A stretch of 64,000 nt of DNA from Streptomyces sp. NBC_00102 (GTDB lineage: Bacteria > Actinomycetota > Actinomycetes > Streptomycetales > Streptomycetaceae), in contig NZ_JAPEMC010000001.1 of the NCBI RefSeq assembly GCF_026343115.1, positions 992,001 to 1,056,000 on the forward strand. Reading direction: 5' to 3'. Positions 32,769 through 42,080 of the stretch are shown piece by piece (the stretch's first letter is position 1; each line of letters begins with the position of its first letter). The position numbers and the translations under genes were made by a program. Below the pieces are notes generated by a model. The model was not told where the DNA came from and made no database searches. It saw only the letters and a list, made by a program, of their open reading frames with translations.

Positions 32769-34088
32769 ATGAAGCACCGCAACGTCGCGTTGTCCACGGC
32801 CGTCGTCCTCGCCGCCTCCGCCCTCCTCACCGGCTGCGGTTCGTCGGACGACGGGAAGGGCGACGCGCCCGCCGCCGCCGGTCCCGCCCAGCTCACCTAC
32901 TGGTCCTGGGCGCCCGGCCTCGACAAGGTCGCGGACATCTGGAACAAGGGCGAAGGCAAGAAGGAGGGCATCACCGTCACGGTGAAGAAGCAGGCGTCGG
33001 GCGACGACCTGGTCACCAAGATCATCACTGCGGCCAAGGCGCACAAGGCCCCCGACCTGGTGCAGGCGGAGTACCAGGCGCTGCCGACGCTGGTCTCCAA
33101 CGACGTCCTCGCGGACATCTCGAAGGAGGCGGGCGACGCCAAGAGCGCCTTCGCGGACGGGATATGGCAGCAGGCGACGCTGGGGACGGACGCCCTGTAC
33201 GCGCTGCCGCAGGACTCGGGCCCGCTGATGTTCTACTACCGCCAGGACCTGTTCGAGAAGTACGGGCTGACCGTCCCGACCACCTGGGACGAGTTCGCCG
33301 AGACGGCCCGCGCGCTGAAGAAGAAGTCGCCGGACACCGACCTGACGACGTTCTCCTCGAACGACTCCGGGCTCTTCGCGGGCCTCGCCCAGCAGGCCGG
33401 CGCGAAGTGGTGGACGGCCTCCGGCGAATCCTGGAAGGTCGCGATCGACGACGCGGCCACGCAGAAGGTGGCCGACTTCTGGGGCGGCCTGGTGAAGGAG
33501 GGGGCGATCGACAACCAGCCGATGTACACCCCGGCCTGGAACAAGGCGCTCGACACCGGCAAGCAGATCGCCTGGGTCAGCGCGGTCTGGGCTCCCGGCA
33601 CCCTGACCACGGCCGCGCCCGACACGGCGGGCAAGTGGGCCATGGCCCCGCTCCCCCAGTGGACGGCGGGCGAGAACGTCACCGGCAGCTGGGGCGGCTC
33701 CTCCACCGCCGTCACCAACGACTCGAAGAACAAGGGCGCGGCGGCGAAGTTCGCGAAGTGGCTGAACACCGACCCGGCCGCGCTCGCCGCGCTGGTGAAG
33801 GAGTCGGGCATCTACCCCGCCGCGACCGCCGCGCAGACCGGGGGCGCGCTCGCCCAGGCACCGGCGTACTTCTCCAACCAGCCCGACTTCTACACCAAGG
33901 CCGCCGCGATCGCGAAGGGCACCGCGCCCGCCGCCTGGGGCCCGAACGTCAACGTGGCGTACACCGCCTTCAAGGACGGGTTCGCCAAGGCCGCCAAGGA
34001 CAAGTCGGACTTCGGTACGGCGCTGACCGGGATGCAGGACGCCACGGTCGCCGACCTGAAGAAGCAGGGCTTCGGAGTCTCCGAGTGA
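32769..34088 (+). CDS. ABC transporter sugar-binding lipoprotein (galactan locus)
   Basis: A 439-residue extracellular solute-binding protein of the family 1 type. The lipoprotein signal is visible with the lipobox LLTGC at residues 19-23. Typical features are TYWSWAPGLDKVADIWNK and, later, LMFYYRQDLFEKYGLTVPTTWDEF. It should capture galacto-oligosaccharides made by the GH53 enzyme. Two permease genes follow at once, with its stop overlapping the first permease start. No ATPase gene is present, so a shared MsiK-type ATPase is expected. The ATG has a CAGGGGAAA site. Confidence 0.92.
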   Translation: MKHRNVALSTAVVLAASALLTGCGSSDDGKGDAPAAAGPAQLTYWSWAPGLDKVADIWNKGEGKKEGITVTVKKQASGDDLVTKIITAAKAHKAPDLVQAEYQALPTLVSNDVLADISKEAGDAKSAFADGIWQQATLGTDALYALPQDSGPLMFYYRQDLFEKYGLTVPTTWDEFAETARALKKKSPDTDLTTFSSNDSGLFAGLAQQAGAKWWTASGESWKVAIDDAATQKVADFWGGLVKEGAIDNQPMYTPAWNKALDTGKQIAWVSAVWAPGTLTTAAPDTAGKWAMAPLPQWTAGENVTGSWGGSSTAVTNDSKNKGAAAKFAKWLNTDPAALAALVKESGIYPAATAAQTGGALAQAPAYFSNQPDFYTKAAAIAKGTAPAAWGPNVNVAYTAFKDGFAKAAKDKSDFGTALTGMQDATVADLKKQGFGVSE

Positions 34089-35011
34089 CACGCGCACGCC
34101 GCAGTGGGTCGTACGGGGTCAAGAGCGCCCCGTACGCCTTCCTGATCCCCGCCACCCTGCTCTTCCTGCTCTTCTTCGCCCTGCCCATCGGTTACGCGTT
34201 CTACCTCAGCTTCCGCCGCACCGAGGTCAAGGGCCTCGGCCTCGGCAAGGGTGCCCGCGACGAGGTCTGGGCCGGCCTCGCCAACTACACGGACGCCCTC
34301 TCCGACTCCGAGCTGCTGCACGGCGCGCTGCGCATCCTGGGGTACGGGCTGATCGTGGTGCCCGTGATGCTGGGCCTCGCGCTGCTGTTCGCGCTGCTGC
34401 TGGACACCGAGCGGGTCCGGCTGCGCGGTTTCACCCGGCTGGCGATCTTCCTGCCGTACGCCATCCCGGGGGTGGTGTCCGCGATGATGTGGGGGTTCCT
34501 CTACCTGCCCGACGTCAGCCCGTTCTTCTGGGTGCTGGACCACCTCGGGCTGCCGCAGCCGGACCTGCTGGACGGCGGGCCGCTCTATGCCTCGCTCGCC
34601 AACATCGCGGTCTGGGGCGGCACCGGCTTCAACATGATCGTCATCTACACCGCGCTGCGGGCGATCCCCGCCGAGGTCTTCGAGGCGGCCCGGCTGGACG
34701 GCTGTTCGCAGTGGCAGACCGCCCTGCGGATCAAGATCCCGATGGTGGCGCCCTCGCTGGTGCTGACGTTCTTCTTCTCCATCATCGCCACCCTCCAGGT
34801 GTTCAGCGAGCCCACCACGCTCAAGCCGCTCACCAACTCCCTCTCCACCACCTGGAGTCCGCTGATGAAGGTCTATCAGGACGCCTTCGTCAACAACGAC
34901 ATCTACGCGGCGGCGGCCCAGGCGGTCATCATCGCCGCGGTCACCCTCGCCCTCTCCTTCGGCTTCCTCCGGGCCGCCAACTCCCGTACCAAGCAGGGTG
35001 ATGCACGATGA
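34085..35011 (+). CDS. Sugar ABC transporter permease (galactan locus, first)
   Basis: A 308-residue MalF-type inner membrane protein with six predicted segments, beginning SAPYAFLIPATLLFLLFFALP. The ATPase-contact EAA loop is EVFEAARLDGCSQWQTALRIKIPM. The GTG overlaps the stop of the binding-protein gene (GTGA), and its own stop overlaps the next permease start (ATGA). The three-gene block forms the import system. Confidence 0.93.
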   Translation: MTRARRSGSYGVKSAPYAFLIPATLLFLLFFALPIGYAFYLSFRRTEVKGLGLGKGARDEVWAGLANYTDALSDSELLHGALRILGYGLIVVPVMLGLALLFALLLDTERVRLRGFTRLAIFLPYAIPGVVSAMMWGFLYLPDVSPFFWVLDHLGLPQPDLLDGGPLYASLANIAVWGGTGFNMIVIYTALRAIPAEVFEAARLDGCSQWQTALRIKIPMVAPSLVLTFFFSIIATLQVFSEPTTLKPLTNSLSTTWSPLMKVYQDAFVNNDIYAAAAQAVIIAAVTLALSFGFLRAANSRTKQGDAR

Positions 35012-35892
35012 GTACGCAGACCCTCCCGATTCCGGCCCCGGCTTCCCGGGCCGCCCGTGCCCCGCGCCGCTTCGCCGCGATACCCACGGCGGCACTGCTG
35101 CTGGGCGCCGTCTACTGCCTGCTGCCGGTGCTCTGGGTGGTGGTGGCGTCGACCAAGTCGGGCAGCGAGCTCTTCTCGACCTTCACCTTCCTGCCCGGTT
35201 CGGGGTTCACCGACAACGTCGCCGACCTCTCCGCGTACCGGGACGGCGTCTATTGGAAGTGGATGGGCAACTCGGCCCTGTACGCCGGGGTGGGGGCCCT
35301 GCTCTCCACGGCGGTGTCGGCGGTCTCCGGGTACGCCCTGGCCGTCTACCGTTTCCGGGGCCGGGAGTCGATCTTCAACATCCTGCTCGCCGGGGTGCTG
35401 ATGCCGCCGGTGATCCTGGCGGTCCCGCAGTACCTGCTGCTCGCGAAGGCCGACCTCACGGACTCGTACCTCTCGGTGCTGCTGCCCGTGATCCTCTCCC
35501 CGTACGGCGTCTACCTCGCCCGGATCTACGCGACGGCCGCCGTGCCGCCCGACGTGATCGAGGCGGGCCGGATGGACGGCGGCGGCGAGTGGCGGATCTT
35601 CCGCACCATCGCGCTGCCGATGATGCTGCCGGGGCTGGTGACGGTGTTCCTGTTCCAGTTCGTCGCGGTCTGGAACAACTTCCTGCTGCCCTACATCATG
35701 CTGAGCGACGACGAGAAGTTCCCGGTCACCCTCGGGCTCTTCACCCTGCTCCAGCAGGGCGCGAACACGCCGGCCCTCTATACGCTGGTGATCACCGGTG
35801 CGCTGCTGGCGATCCTGCCCCTGATCGCGCTCTTCCTGGTCGTCCAGCGGTTCTGGAGTCTCGACCTGCTCTCGGGCGCCGTAAAGTCCTGA
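35008..35892 (+). CDS. Sugar ABC transporter permease (galactan locus, second)
   Basis: A 294-residue MalG-type permease with six predicted segments. The EAA loop is PPDVIEAGRMDGGGEWRIFRTIALPM. Its ATG overlaps the first permease stop. Typical C-terminal features are FQFVAVWNNFLLPYIML and LFLVVQRFWSLDLLSGAVK. A LacI-type regulator follows after 60 bp on the same strand and is probably in the same transcript or just downstream of it. The short gap contains a small GC-rich hairpin. Confidence 0.93.
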   Translation: MSTQTLPIPAPASRAARAPRRFAAIPTAALLLGAVYCLLPVLWVVVASTKSGSELFSTFTFLPGSGFTDNVADLSAYRDGVYWKWMGNSALYAGVGALLSTAVSAVSGYALAVYRFRGRESIFNILLAGVLMPPVILAVPQYLLLAKADLTDSYLSVLLPVILSPYGVYLARIYATAAVPPDVIEAGRMDGGGEWRIFRTIALPMMLPGLVTVFLFQFVAVWNNFLLPYIMLSDDEKFPVTLGLFTLLQQGANTPALYTLVITGALLAILPLIALFLVVQRFWSLDLLSGAVKS

Positions 35893-35952
35893 CCATGGCT
35901 CCCCGAGGCTGTCCCGGGGGGCTTCGATCCCGATGACGAGAGAACACGCACC

Positions 35953-37005
35953 ATGAGCCGCACTGAACCTCCCCCGCTCTCCGGGCAGCCCGGAAGGGGA
36001 CGCCGCCGGCCGCCGACGATCCACGACGTGGCCCGCGAGGCGGGGGTGTCGCGCGGAACCGTCTCCCGGGTGCTGAACGGCGGCCACAACGTCAGCCCGG
36101 CCGCCCTCGAAGCGGTCAACTCGGCGATCCGCAAGACCGGTTACACGGTCAACCGGCACGCCCGCTCACTGATCACCGGCCGCTCCGACTCGGTGGCGTT
36201 CCTGCTGACGGAACCCCAGGAGCGGTTCTTCGAGGACCCCAACTTCAATGTGCTGCTGCGGGGTTGCACGAGCGCGCTGGCCGCGCACGACGTACCGCTG
36301 CTGCTGATGATCGCGGGTACGGAGGCCGAGCGGCGCCGGAACATGCGGTACATCGCCGGCCACGTGGACGGCGTCCTGCTGGTCTCCAGCCACTCCGGAG
36401 ACCCGGTGGTCGCCCAGCTCCACGAGGCAGGCGTACCGGTGGTGACCTGCGGCAAGCCCCTCGGGCAGGGCTCGAAGGTCAGCTATGTCGCGGCCGACGA
36501 CCGGGACGGTGCCCGGGACATGGTGCGCTACCTCTACGAGTCGGGGCGCCGGCGGATCGGTACGGTCAGCGGCCCCCTGGACACCCCGGGCGGCGTGGAG
36601 CGGCTGGCCGGGTACCGCGAGATGCTGGCCGAGTGCGGTCTGCCGGTCGACGAGGACCTGGTCGTCCCGGGCGACTACAGCCGGGCCGGCGGGGAGGCCG
36701 CGGGGACCCTGCTGCTGGAGCGCGCCCCCGGCCTGGACGCGGTCTTCGTCGCCTCCGACCTGATGGCGCAGGGCGTGCTGACCTCGCTGGAGCGGGCCGG
36801 GCGGCGAGTGCCCGAGGACATCGCGGTCGGCGGCTTCGACGACTCCCCGGCCGCGCTGGACTCCCGCCCGGCGCTGACCACGATCCGCCAGCCCTGGGAC
36901 CGGATCAGCGCCGAGATGGTCCGGGTACTGCTGGCCCAGATCGGCGGCGAGGACCCGGCGGCGGTGATCCTCCCCACCGAGCTGGTGCGGCGGGAGTCGG
37001 CGTAG
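35953..37005 (+). CDS. LacI-family regulator of the galactan locus
   Basis: A 350-residue LacI regulator. After a proline-rich tail the DNA-binding domain is PTIHDVAREAGVSRGTVSRVLNG near residue 22, with the hinge region YTVNRHARSLITGRS. The effector domain follows (VDGVLLVSSHSGDP, VGGFDDSPAALDSRPALTTIRQP). Genomic position directly after the importer suggests it represses this locus until a galacto-oligosaccharide binds. The palindrome at 32709-32724 is the most likely operator, since CG-centred palindromes are the LacI norm. Confidence 0.92.
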   Translation: MSRTEPPPLSGQPGRGRRRPPTIHDVAREAGVSRGTVSRVLNGGHNVSPAALEAVNSAIRKTGYTVNRHARSLITGRSDSVAFLLTEPQERFFEDPNFNVLLRGCTSALAAHDVPLLLMIAGTEAERRRNMRYIAGHVDGVLLVSSHSGDPVVAQLHEAGVPVVTCGKPLGQGSKVSYVAADDRDGARDMVRYLYESGRRRIGTVSGPLDTPGGVERLAGYREMLAECGLPVDEDLVVPGDYSRAGGEAAGTLLLERAPGLDAVFVASDLMAQGVLTSLERAGRRVPEDIAVGGFDDSPAALDSRPALTTIRQPWDRISAEMVRVLLAQIGGEDPAAVILPTELVRRESA

Positions 37006-37023
37006 GGGCGCCCTGGCCGGTGC

Positions 37024-38178
37024 TCACCGCCGGCCGAGCACGTCGAGCGCCCGGTCCACGTCCGCCTCGGTGTTGTAGAGGTGGAAGGCGGCCCGCAGAT
37101 TGCCCGCGCGGTCGGAGACGCTGACACCGGCCCGGCTCAACTCCGCCTGGCGCTTGCCGAGTCCGGGGGCGGCGACGATCGCCGACTCCCCCGGCACGGT
37201 GGAGTGCCCGAGGCGCGCCAGCCCCTCGCGGAAGCGGGCGGCGAGCCCGGTGGCGTGCGCGTACAGCGCGTCGGCCCCGATCTCCGCCAGCAGGGCGAGC
37301 GAACGCTCGGCCCCGTAGTAGGAGAGGAAGGCGGGCGCCGAGTCGAACCGCCGCGCGGAGAGCGCGAGTCGGTCGATCGGGCCGTAGGTGCCGTTCTCCG
37401 TGTCCTCGGCCGCGACCCACCCCACGTAGATCGGCTTCAGCGACTCCTGAGCCTCCTCGGTCACCGTGAGGAACGAGGCGCCGCGCGGGCAGAGCAGGAA
37501 CTTGAAGCCGCCGGTCACCGTGTAGTCGAACTGTCCGGCGTCCACGGCCAGCCAGCCCGCCGACTGCGTCGTGTCCAGCAGCACCCGGGCCCCGTACGCA
37601 CCGGCGGCGGCCCGTACGGCGGCGAGATCGGCGACCCGGCCGTCCGAGGACTGCACGGCGGAGAGGGCGACCAGTGCGGTGGTGGGCCGCACCGCCCCGG
37701 CCAGCTCCGCGAGCGGGGCGTACGACACCCGCAGATCCCTCCGGTGCGCGAAGGGGGCGACCACCGAGCTGAACTCGCCCTCCGGACAGAGCACTTCGGC
37801 GTAGGCGGGCAGTGAGGCCGCGATCAGCCCGACGTGCACCGCGACCGAGGTCCCGACGGCGACCCGGTCGGCTGCGACTCCGGCCAGCCGGGCGAACCCG
37901 GCCCGCGCACCGTCCACCACCTCGAAGTCCCCGGTCCCCACGGGCCCTCCCTCGGCGTTGGCCCGGGCCAGCTCGGTGACGGCGGCGACGGTGCGCCGGG
38001 GCAGCAGGCCCGCGAAAGCGGTGTTGAGGTAGGTGGTGGTGGGAGCGAACTCGGCGGCCGCGGCGCGTTCCAACGAGGTGGCCCCGCCCGGTCCGGTGGT
38101 CTCGCCCGGTCCGGTGGCCCCGCCCGGTCCGGTGGTCTCGCTCGGTCGGGTGGTCTCGCTCAGCGGCGTGGTCTCCAT
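37024..38178 (-). CDS. Class V aminotransferase-fold protein
   Basis: A 384-residue PLP enzyme of the cysteine desulfurase/isopenicillin epimerase-like branch. The PLP lysine is in TVTGGFKFLLCPRGASF, the aspartate in VLLDTTQSAGWLAVDA. The first about 37 residues are low complexity, with tandem ETTGPGGAT-like units encoded by a DNA repeat, and look like an unconserved tail. The ATG after TCCAGGGTGGACGC was chosen. Reaction unknown. It is convergent with the LacI gene and may be unrelated to galactan use. Confidence 0.8.
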   Translation of the reverse strand: METTPLSETTRPSETTGPGGATGPGETTGPGGATSLERAAAAEFAPTTTYLNTAFAGLLPRRTVAAVTELARANAEGGPVGTGDFEVVDGARAGFARLAGVAADRVAVGTSVAVHVGLIAASLPAYAEVLCPEGEFSSVVAPFAHRRDLRVSYAPLAELAGAVRPTTALVALSAVQSSDGRVADLAAVRAAAGAYGARVLLDTTQSAGWLAVDAGQFDYTVTGGFKFLLCPRGASFLTVTEEAQESLKPIYVGWVAAEDTENGTYGPIDRLALSARRFDSAPAFLSYYGAERSLALLAEIGADALYAHATGLAARFREGLARLGHSTVPGESAIVAAPGLGKRQAELSRAGVSVSDRAGNLRAAFHLYNTEADVDRALDVLGRR

Positions 38179-38313
38179 GCGTCCACCCTGGAACGCCGGC
38201 CCCACCGCGTCAATGAGGCGTGGGCGCGGCTCGCCGGGGCGGCGGTCGGCCGGGCGAACCGCTCGGGGCGGACGGGTCGCTTCGGGCCGGCCCGTGCCTC
38301 TGCCGCGCTCGGG

Positions 38314-38894
38314 TCACGTCCGGCAGTCGTACTGTTCGGTGAGGCTGTCGATGCCCTCCGTGATGATGGTGCGGCTCTTGGCGATGAGGGCCGCCGTGTC
38401 CCAGTCCTCCCTGGCCACGACGCCCGGAGCGATCTTCAGGGTCACCCTGACGTGGGGGGCGGCCGTGCGCAGGGGGCCGGTGCAGGAGTCGGGGAGCTGG
38501 ACTTCGCTCTGGCGCGGCCCGATCCAGCCGGAAAGCCCGCCTCCGACCGGGGTGGCGTCCTTGGCCGGGTCGTCGGGGGTGTCGACCGGCCGCACGTCGA
38601 GGGTGTACTGGGTGCGGTCCGACGCGGACTTCTCGTCGTGACGGTTCACGAAGCAGGTGGTCCGGAAGAGCGGGTCCGAGGACTTCGCCCCGGATCTGCT
38701 CGCGTCGTACTCGTCGGCGGTAAGCCCGCCTCCCTTGCCGTCGTCCAGAAGGCCCGCGGTCTTCTCCGTGAGCATGCCCAGACAGAGTCGGCTCGCGCGC
38801 ATGTCCTTCATCCGGCTGGGCCACAGCTTGCGGCGGCCACGCAGGCCGCGGCGACCACCAGCACGAGAGGCAGGACCAGATGTTTCCGGTTCAT
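38314..38894 (-). pseudogene. Putative lipoprotein with a frameshift after its signal peptide
   Basis: Starting at ATG 38894, the frame encodes a 28-residue signal MNRKHLVLPLVLVVAAACVA then AAASCGPAG and stops (TGA 38808-38810). The adjoining frame, overlapping at ATGA, continues as MKDMRASRLCLGMLTEKTAGLLDD to 38314 with a protein-like, cysteine-containing composition (TTCFVNRHDEKS, DSCTGPLR, YDCRT). Together they look like one secreted or lipid-anchored protein broken by a one-base shift. Alternatives are two coupled ORFs or a sequencing error. I recognise no family. Confidence 0.5.
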
Positions 38895-39284
38895 CAGTAC
38901 CGCTCGCCCTCTTCATGTCGGTACATCGGGCGTTCGCCGTTGCCATAGTGGGCGATCAAGAGCCCTGAGCCACTCGAACCTCTGACAGACCATCGACCCT
39001 GCACACGGCAGAGGGGGCGGCGGCAGGTTCGCACCTTTGACTACGGGACCCTGACGCGTCTCGGTGCGACGACACGGACGTCAACGGCGTCCGCGAACCG
39101 TAATGTTCCACGAAGGGAGCGTCGGCCAACGGGACTCGGCGGGAGCCGGCCGGGACCTTCACCGATTCCGGCCGATCCACCGTGCGGCAGGGAGCACGCA
39201 TCCCCTCCGCCGACCGGCCGGGTCCGGTGAGCGGAGGGAAGTGCGAGCCGCGTCCGGCCCCGGCTCGCCCGATGCGGCGGGCCG
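38895..39284. other. Intergenic stretch of 390 bp, no gene seen
   Basis: It separates the frameshifted lipoprotein gene from the DsbA-like gene. Near the latter, GCGAGCCG at 39243-39250 pairs with CGGCTCGC at 39261-39268 and could be a weak terminator. Two short GGTTCG stretches near 38970 and 39030 resemble tRNA T-loops but no cloverleaf forms. Confidence 0.5.
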
Positions 39285-40016
39285 TCAGGCGGTGGCCACG
39301 CCCGGCTGCGGGACCTCGCAGGCGCCGTCGGCGTCGCAGGCGGCCGCGTCGTCGCCGAGCGGAGTGAGCGCGGTCACCTCGCGGTCCTTCCACGCCTGCT
39401 CCAGCGCCTGGGCGAACACCTCGGAGGGCTGGCCGCCGGAGATGCCGTACCGCCGGTCGAGGACGAAGAACGGGACGGCGTTGGCGCCGAGTTCGGACGC
39501 CTCGCGCTCGTCGGTGCGTACGTCGTCGGCGTACGCGGTCGGGTCGGCGAGCACCGCACGGGCTTCGGCCTCGTCGAGACCGGCCTCGACGGCCAGCTCG
39601 ACCAGCACCGCGTCGTCGTAGACGGAGCGCTCCTCGGCGAAGTTGGCCCGGTAGGCGAGGGTCAGCAGCTCGTCCTGGAGCCCGCGCGCCTTGGCCAGGT
39701 GGAGCAGCCGGTGGATGTCGAAGGTGCTGCCGTGGTCGCGGCCCTCGCTGCGGTACCCGAGCCCCTCGGCCTGCGCGTTCGCGGCGACGTTGCCCTCCAT
39801 CGCGACGACCTCCTCGCGGGTGCGGCCGTACTTCTGCGCGAGCATGTCGACGACCAGCTCGATGTCGCCCTTGGCGCGTCCCGGGTCCAGCTCGAAGGAG
39901 CGGTGCACCACCTCGACCTGATCGCGGTGGGCGAACCCCGCCAGCCCCTTCTCGAAGCGGGCCTTCCCGATGTAGCACCAGGGGCAGGCGATGTCCGACC
40001 AGATCTCGACGCGCAT
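39285..40016 (-). CDS. DsbA-family (FrnE-like) thiol oxidoreductase
   Basis: A 243-residue thioredoxin-fold protein of the FrnE type. The active-site CxxC is CPWC at about residues 12-15 ([15 protein letters not shown]). The helical insert and the cis-proline region [22 protein letters not shown] are typical. No signal peptide is present, so it acts in the cytoplasm. Two further cysteines near the C-terminus ([11 protein letters not shown]) may form a second redox pair. A SigR-type promoter lies 72 bp upstream of the ATG, which fits induction by disulfide stress. Confidence 0.9.
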   Translation of the reverse strand: MRVEIWSDIACPWCYIGKARFEKGLAGFAHRDQVEVVHRSFELDPGRAKGDIELVVDMLAQKYGRTREEVVAMEGNVAANAQAEGLGYRSEGRDHGSTFDIHRLLHLAKARGLQDELLTLAYRANFAEERSVYDDAVLVELAVEAGLDEAEARAVLADPTAYADDVRTDEREASELGANAVPFFVLDRRYGISGGQPSEVFAQALEQAWKDREVTALTPLGDDAAACDADGACEVPQPGVATA

Positions 40017-40087
40017 GTCCTACTTGTCTCCAGCTCTCCCATGACGGGCTCGGTGGCGCGCGGAGAACTCTCCGCACCAGGCGGAAC

Positions 40088-40114
40088 AACACCGACGCTC
40101 CCGCCCGGATTCCC
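40088..40114 (-). promoter_or_regulatory. Putative SigR-type promoter of the DsbA-like gene
   Basis: On the minus strand GGGAAT (40114-40109) is followed after 18 bases by GTT (40090-40088). This matches the GGAAT-N18-GTT pattern of the disulfide-stress sigma factor SigR in Streptomyces. The 3' end lies 72 bp from the DsbA-like start. The match is exact but short. Confidence 0.6.
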
Positions 40115-40220
40115 TTCGGGCACCGCGTCGGCCCGGTGGGCGGCCTTCCGGATCCTCGTCTCTCGTCCCGCGTGTGATGCGCACCACTTTCCGGGCAACA
40201 GGACCCGGGCTCCCACGATC

Positions 40221-40913
40221 ATGACCGGCATGGACAGCTCATTCCTCGGAATCGATGATCTGACGGACACCCCGCCCGTGGCGGTCGTGGTCGACGTGAT
40301 GCGTGCCTTCACGGTGGCAGCGTGGGCCTTCGCCCGGGGAGCGGAGAAGATCGTGCTCTCCGGGTCTCTGGAGGAATCCCTGGCGCTCAAGGCCCGCCAC
40401 CCGGAGTGGGTGGCGCTGAAGGACGGCCCGCCCGCGCCCGGGTTCGACGCCGTCAACTCGCCGGGCCTGCTGCGCTCGGTCGACCTCGGCGGACGGACGG
40501 TGGTGCAGAAGACCACGGCGGGCACGGTCGGCGCTCTCGCGGTGAAGGACGCTCCGCTGGTGCTGTGCGCGAGCTTCGTGGTGGCGGAGGCGACGGCCGA
40601 GGTCCTGCGGATCAGCGGGACCGACAGGGTCACGTTCGTGGTCACCGGCGAGGGCGGTAAGGCCGACGAGGATCTGGCGTGCGCGCAGTACATCGCGGGG
40701 CGGGCCGCCGGGGCCGGGACGGACGCTGCCGGGTTCCTCCGCCGCGGGGACGAGTCGCTCGCCGCCACCGAGCTGAGGGAAGGGGTGCGCGAGGGAGTCC
40801 ACCCCGACGATGTGGAGCTCTGCCTCGAACTCGACCGCTTCCCCTTCGCCATGGTGGCGGCGCTGGAGGACTCGCTCATGGTCCTGCGCCCGCACCCGGC
40901 ACCTGGGGTCTGA
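40221..40913 (+). CDS. 2-phosphosulfolactate phosphatase-family (ComB-like) protein
   Basis: A 230-residue ComB-like protein. Family features are [25 protein letters not shown] near the N-terminus, [24 protein letters not shown] in the middle, and [16 protein letters not shown]. In methanogens ComB releases phosphate from phosphosulfolactate in coenzyme M synthesis; in actinobacteria the role is unknown and another small phosphate ester is likely. Two ATG codons nine bases apart could start it; neither has a strong ribosome site. It is convergent with the GNAT gene after only 16 bp. Confidence 0.8.
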   Translation: MTGMDSSFLGIDDLTDTPPVAVVVDVMRAFTVAAWAFARGAEKIVLSGSLEESLALKARHPEWVALKDGPPAPGFDAVNSPGLLRSVDLGGRTVVQKTTAGTVGALAVKDAPLVLCASFVVAEATAEVLRISGTDRVTFVVTGEGGKADEDLACAQYIAGRAAGAGTDAAGFLRRGDESLAATELREGVREGVHPDDVELCLELDRFPFAMVAALEDSLMVLRPHPAPGV

Positions 40914-40929
40914 GCCCGGGGCGGTAATT

Positions 40930-41415
40930 TCAGCCGTCGCCGAGAACGAGTCGCAGTACGAGGTGGCTGCCGACGCGCGGGGTGTGCGGGTCGGCGGTCC
41001 AGCCGTGGCGGGCGTAGAAGGCCTGGGCTCGGGTGTTGGGGGCGAACACCTCCAGCCGCGCGGTGCGGACCCCGGTTCGCCGCCAAGCGTCGGCGCAGGC
41101 ACGGTGGAGCGCGGTGCCCACGCCCGTACGCCACTGCGAGGGGGCCACGTGCAGCTGGGTGAGGGTGGTGCCGCCGTCGCGTACGGCGTGGCAGGCGACT
41201 CCCACCAGGACACCGTCACGTTCCGCGCAGAGCACGGTGGCGTGCTCCGCGTCCACGGCACGGGCCCAGCCGGCGGCGGACCGGCCGACCTCCTCGGGAC
41301 CCGCGTACGCGTCGGGCGCGAGGTGCCCCCTGTAGTAGGTGGACCGCGCCTCGGTGTGCAGGCGGACTATCGCGTCCAGGTCGGCGGACGTGGCGGTGCG
41401 GATCAGGAGGGACAT
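40930..41415 (-). CDS. GNAT-family N-acetyltransferase
   Basis: A 161-residue GNAT enzyme. The acetyl-CoA-binding region is LTQLHVAPSQWRTGVGTALHRA and the C-terminal part APNTRAQAFYARHGWTADP is standard. The acceptor substrate cannot be told. The ATG after GATCAGGAGGG (strong ribosome site) was chosen over an upstream start. It is divergent from the P-loop kinase-like gene. Confidence 0.88.
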   Translation of the reverse strand: MSLLIRTATSADLDAIVRLHTEARSTYYRGHLAPDAYAGPEEVGRSAAGWARAVDAEHATVLCAERDGVLVGVACHAVRDGGTTLTQLHVAPSQWRTGVGTALHRACADAWRRTGVRTARLEVFAPNTRAQAFYARHGWTADPHTPRVGSHLVLRLVLGDG

Positions 41416-41540
41416 GACGGAGGGGACGCGGGGGCGCACGGGGCCGGTTCCGCGCGGGCGCGTACCGGCGTGGCCCGGGGGCGCGCAGGGCGCCGCGTAC
41501 CACCGTGTGTCCGGACGGCCCCGCCCGTAGGGTCCGGTGG

Positions 41541-42077
41541 ATGAGAACCGGTACCGCCCAGACCCGTCTCGTCGTGCTGCGCGGGAACTCCGCCTCCGGG
41601 AAGTCGGCCGTCGCGGCCGGGGTGCGGGAGCGGTTCGGGCGGGGGGTGGCCCTGGTGGGGCAGGACAATCTGCGCCGGACGGTACTGCGGGAGCGCGACC
41701 GGCCCGGGGCGGCGAACATCGGGCTGATCGACGCGGTCACCCGGTACGCCCTCGACGCCGGGTTCCACGTCGTCCTGGAAGGCATCCTCTACGCCGACCA
41801 CTACGGCTCCATGCTGGCCCGGCTGCGCGCGGACCACCGCGGCCCGACGTACGGCTACTACCTCGACGTGCCGTTCGAGGAGACGCTGCTGCGGCACGCC
41901 ACCAAGCCGATCGCCGAGGTGGTCGGGGCGGACGACCTGCGGTCCTGGTACCGCCCGCTCGATCTGCTGCCCGGCGGTACGGAGACCGTGATCGGCGCTT
42001 CGAGCGCCCTCGCGGAGACGGTCGGGCGGGTGCTGCGGGAGACGGGTCTCGGGCGGCTGCCGGCGGTGGACCGCTGA
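41541..42077 (+). CDS. P-loop kinase-like ATPase
   Basis: A 178-residue nucleoside-kinase-like protein. The Walker A motif is LRGNSASGKSAVA at about residues 13-25; a Walker B-like strand is HVVLEGILYADHY. The region GADDLRSWYRPLDLLPGGTE is a lid-like C-terminal part. Such proteins in Streptomyces are annotated as AAA-family ATPase or kinase without a known substrate; some resemble zeta-type kinases. A 10-bp tandem repeat array begins four bases after its stop. Confidence 0.75.
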   Translation: MRTGTAQTRLVVLRGNSASGKSAVAAGVRERFGRGVALVGQDNLRRTVLRERDRPGAANIGLIDAVTRYALDAGFHVVLEGILYADHYGSMLARLRADHRGPTYGYYLDVPFEETLLRHATKPIAEVVGADDLRSWYRPLDLLPGGTETVIGASSALAETVGRVLRETGLGRLPAVDR

Positions 42078-42080
42078 GCG

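Noticed and set aside
38957..39045. Possible tRNA remnant, from two GGTTCG T-loop-like stretches
   Set aside because: No acceptor or anticodon stems can be formed and no CCA or discriminator context exists.
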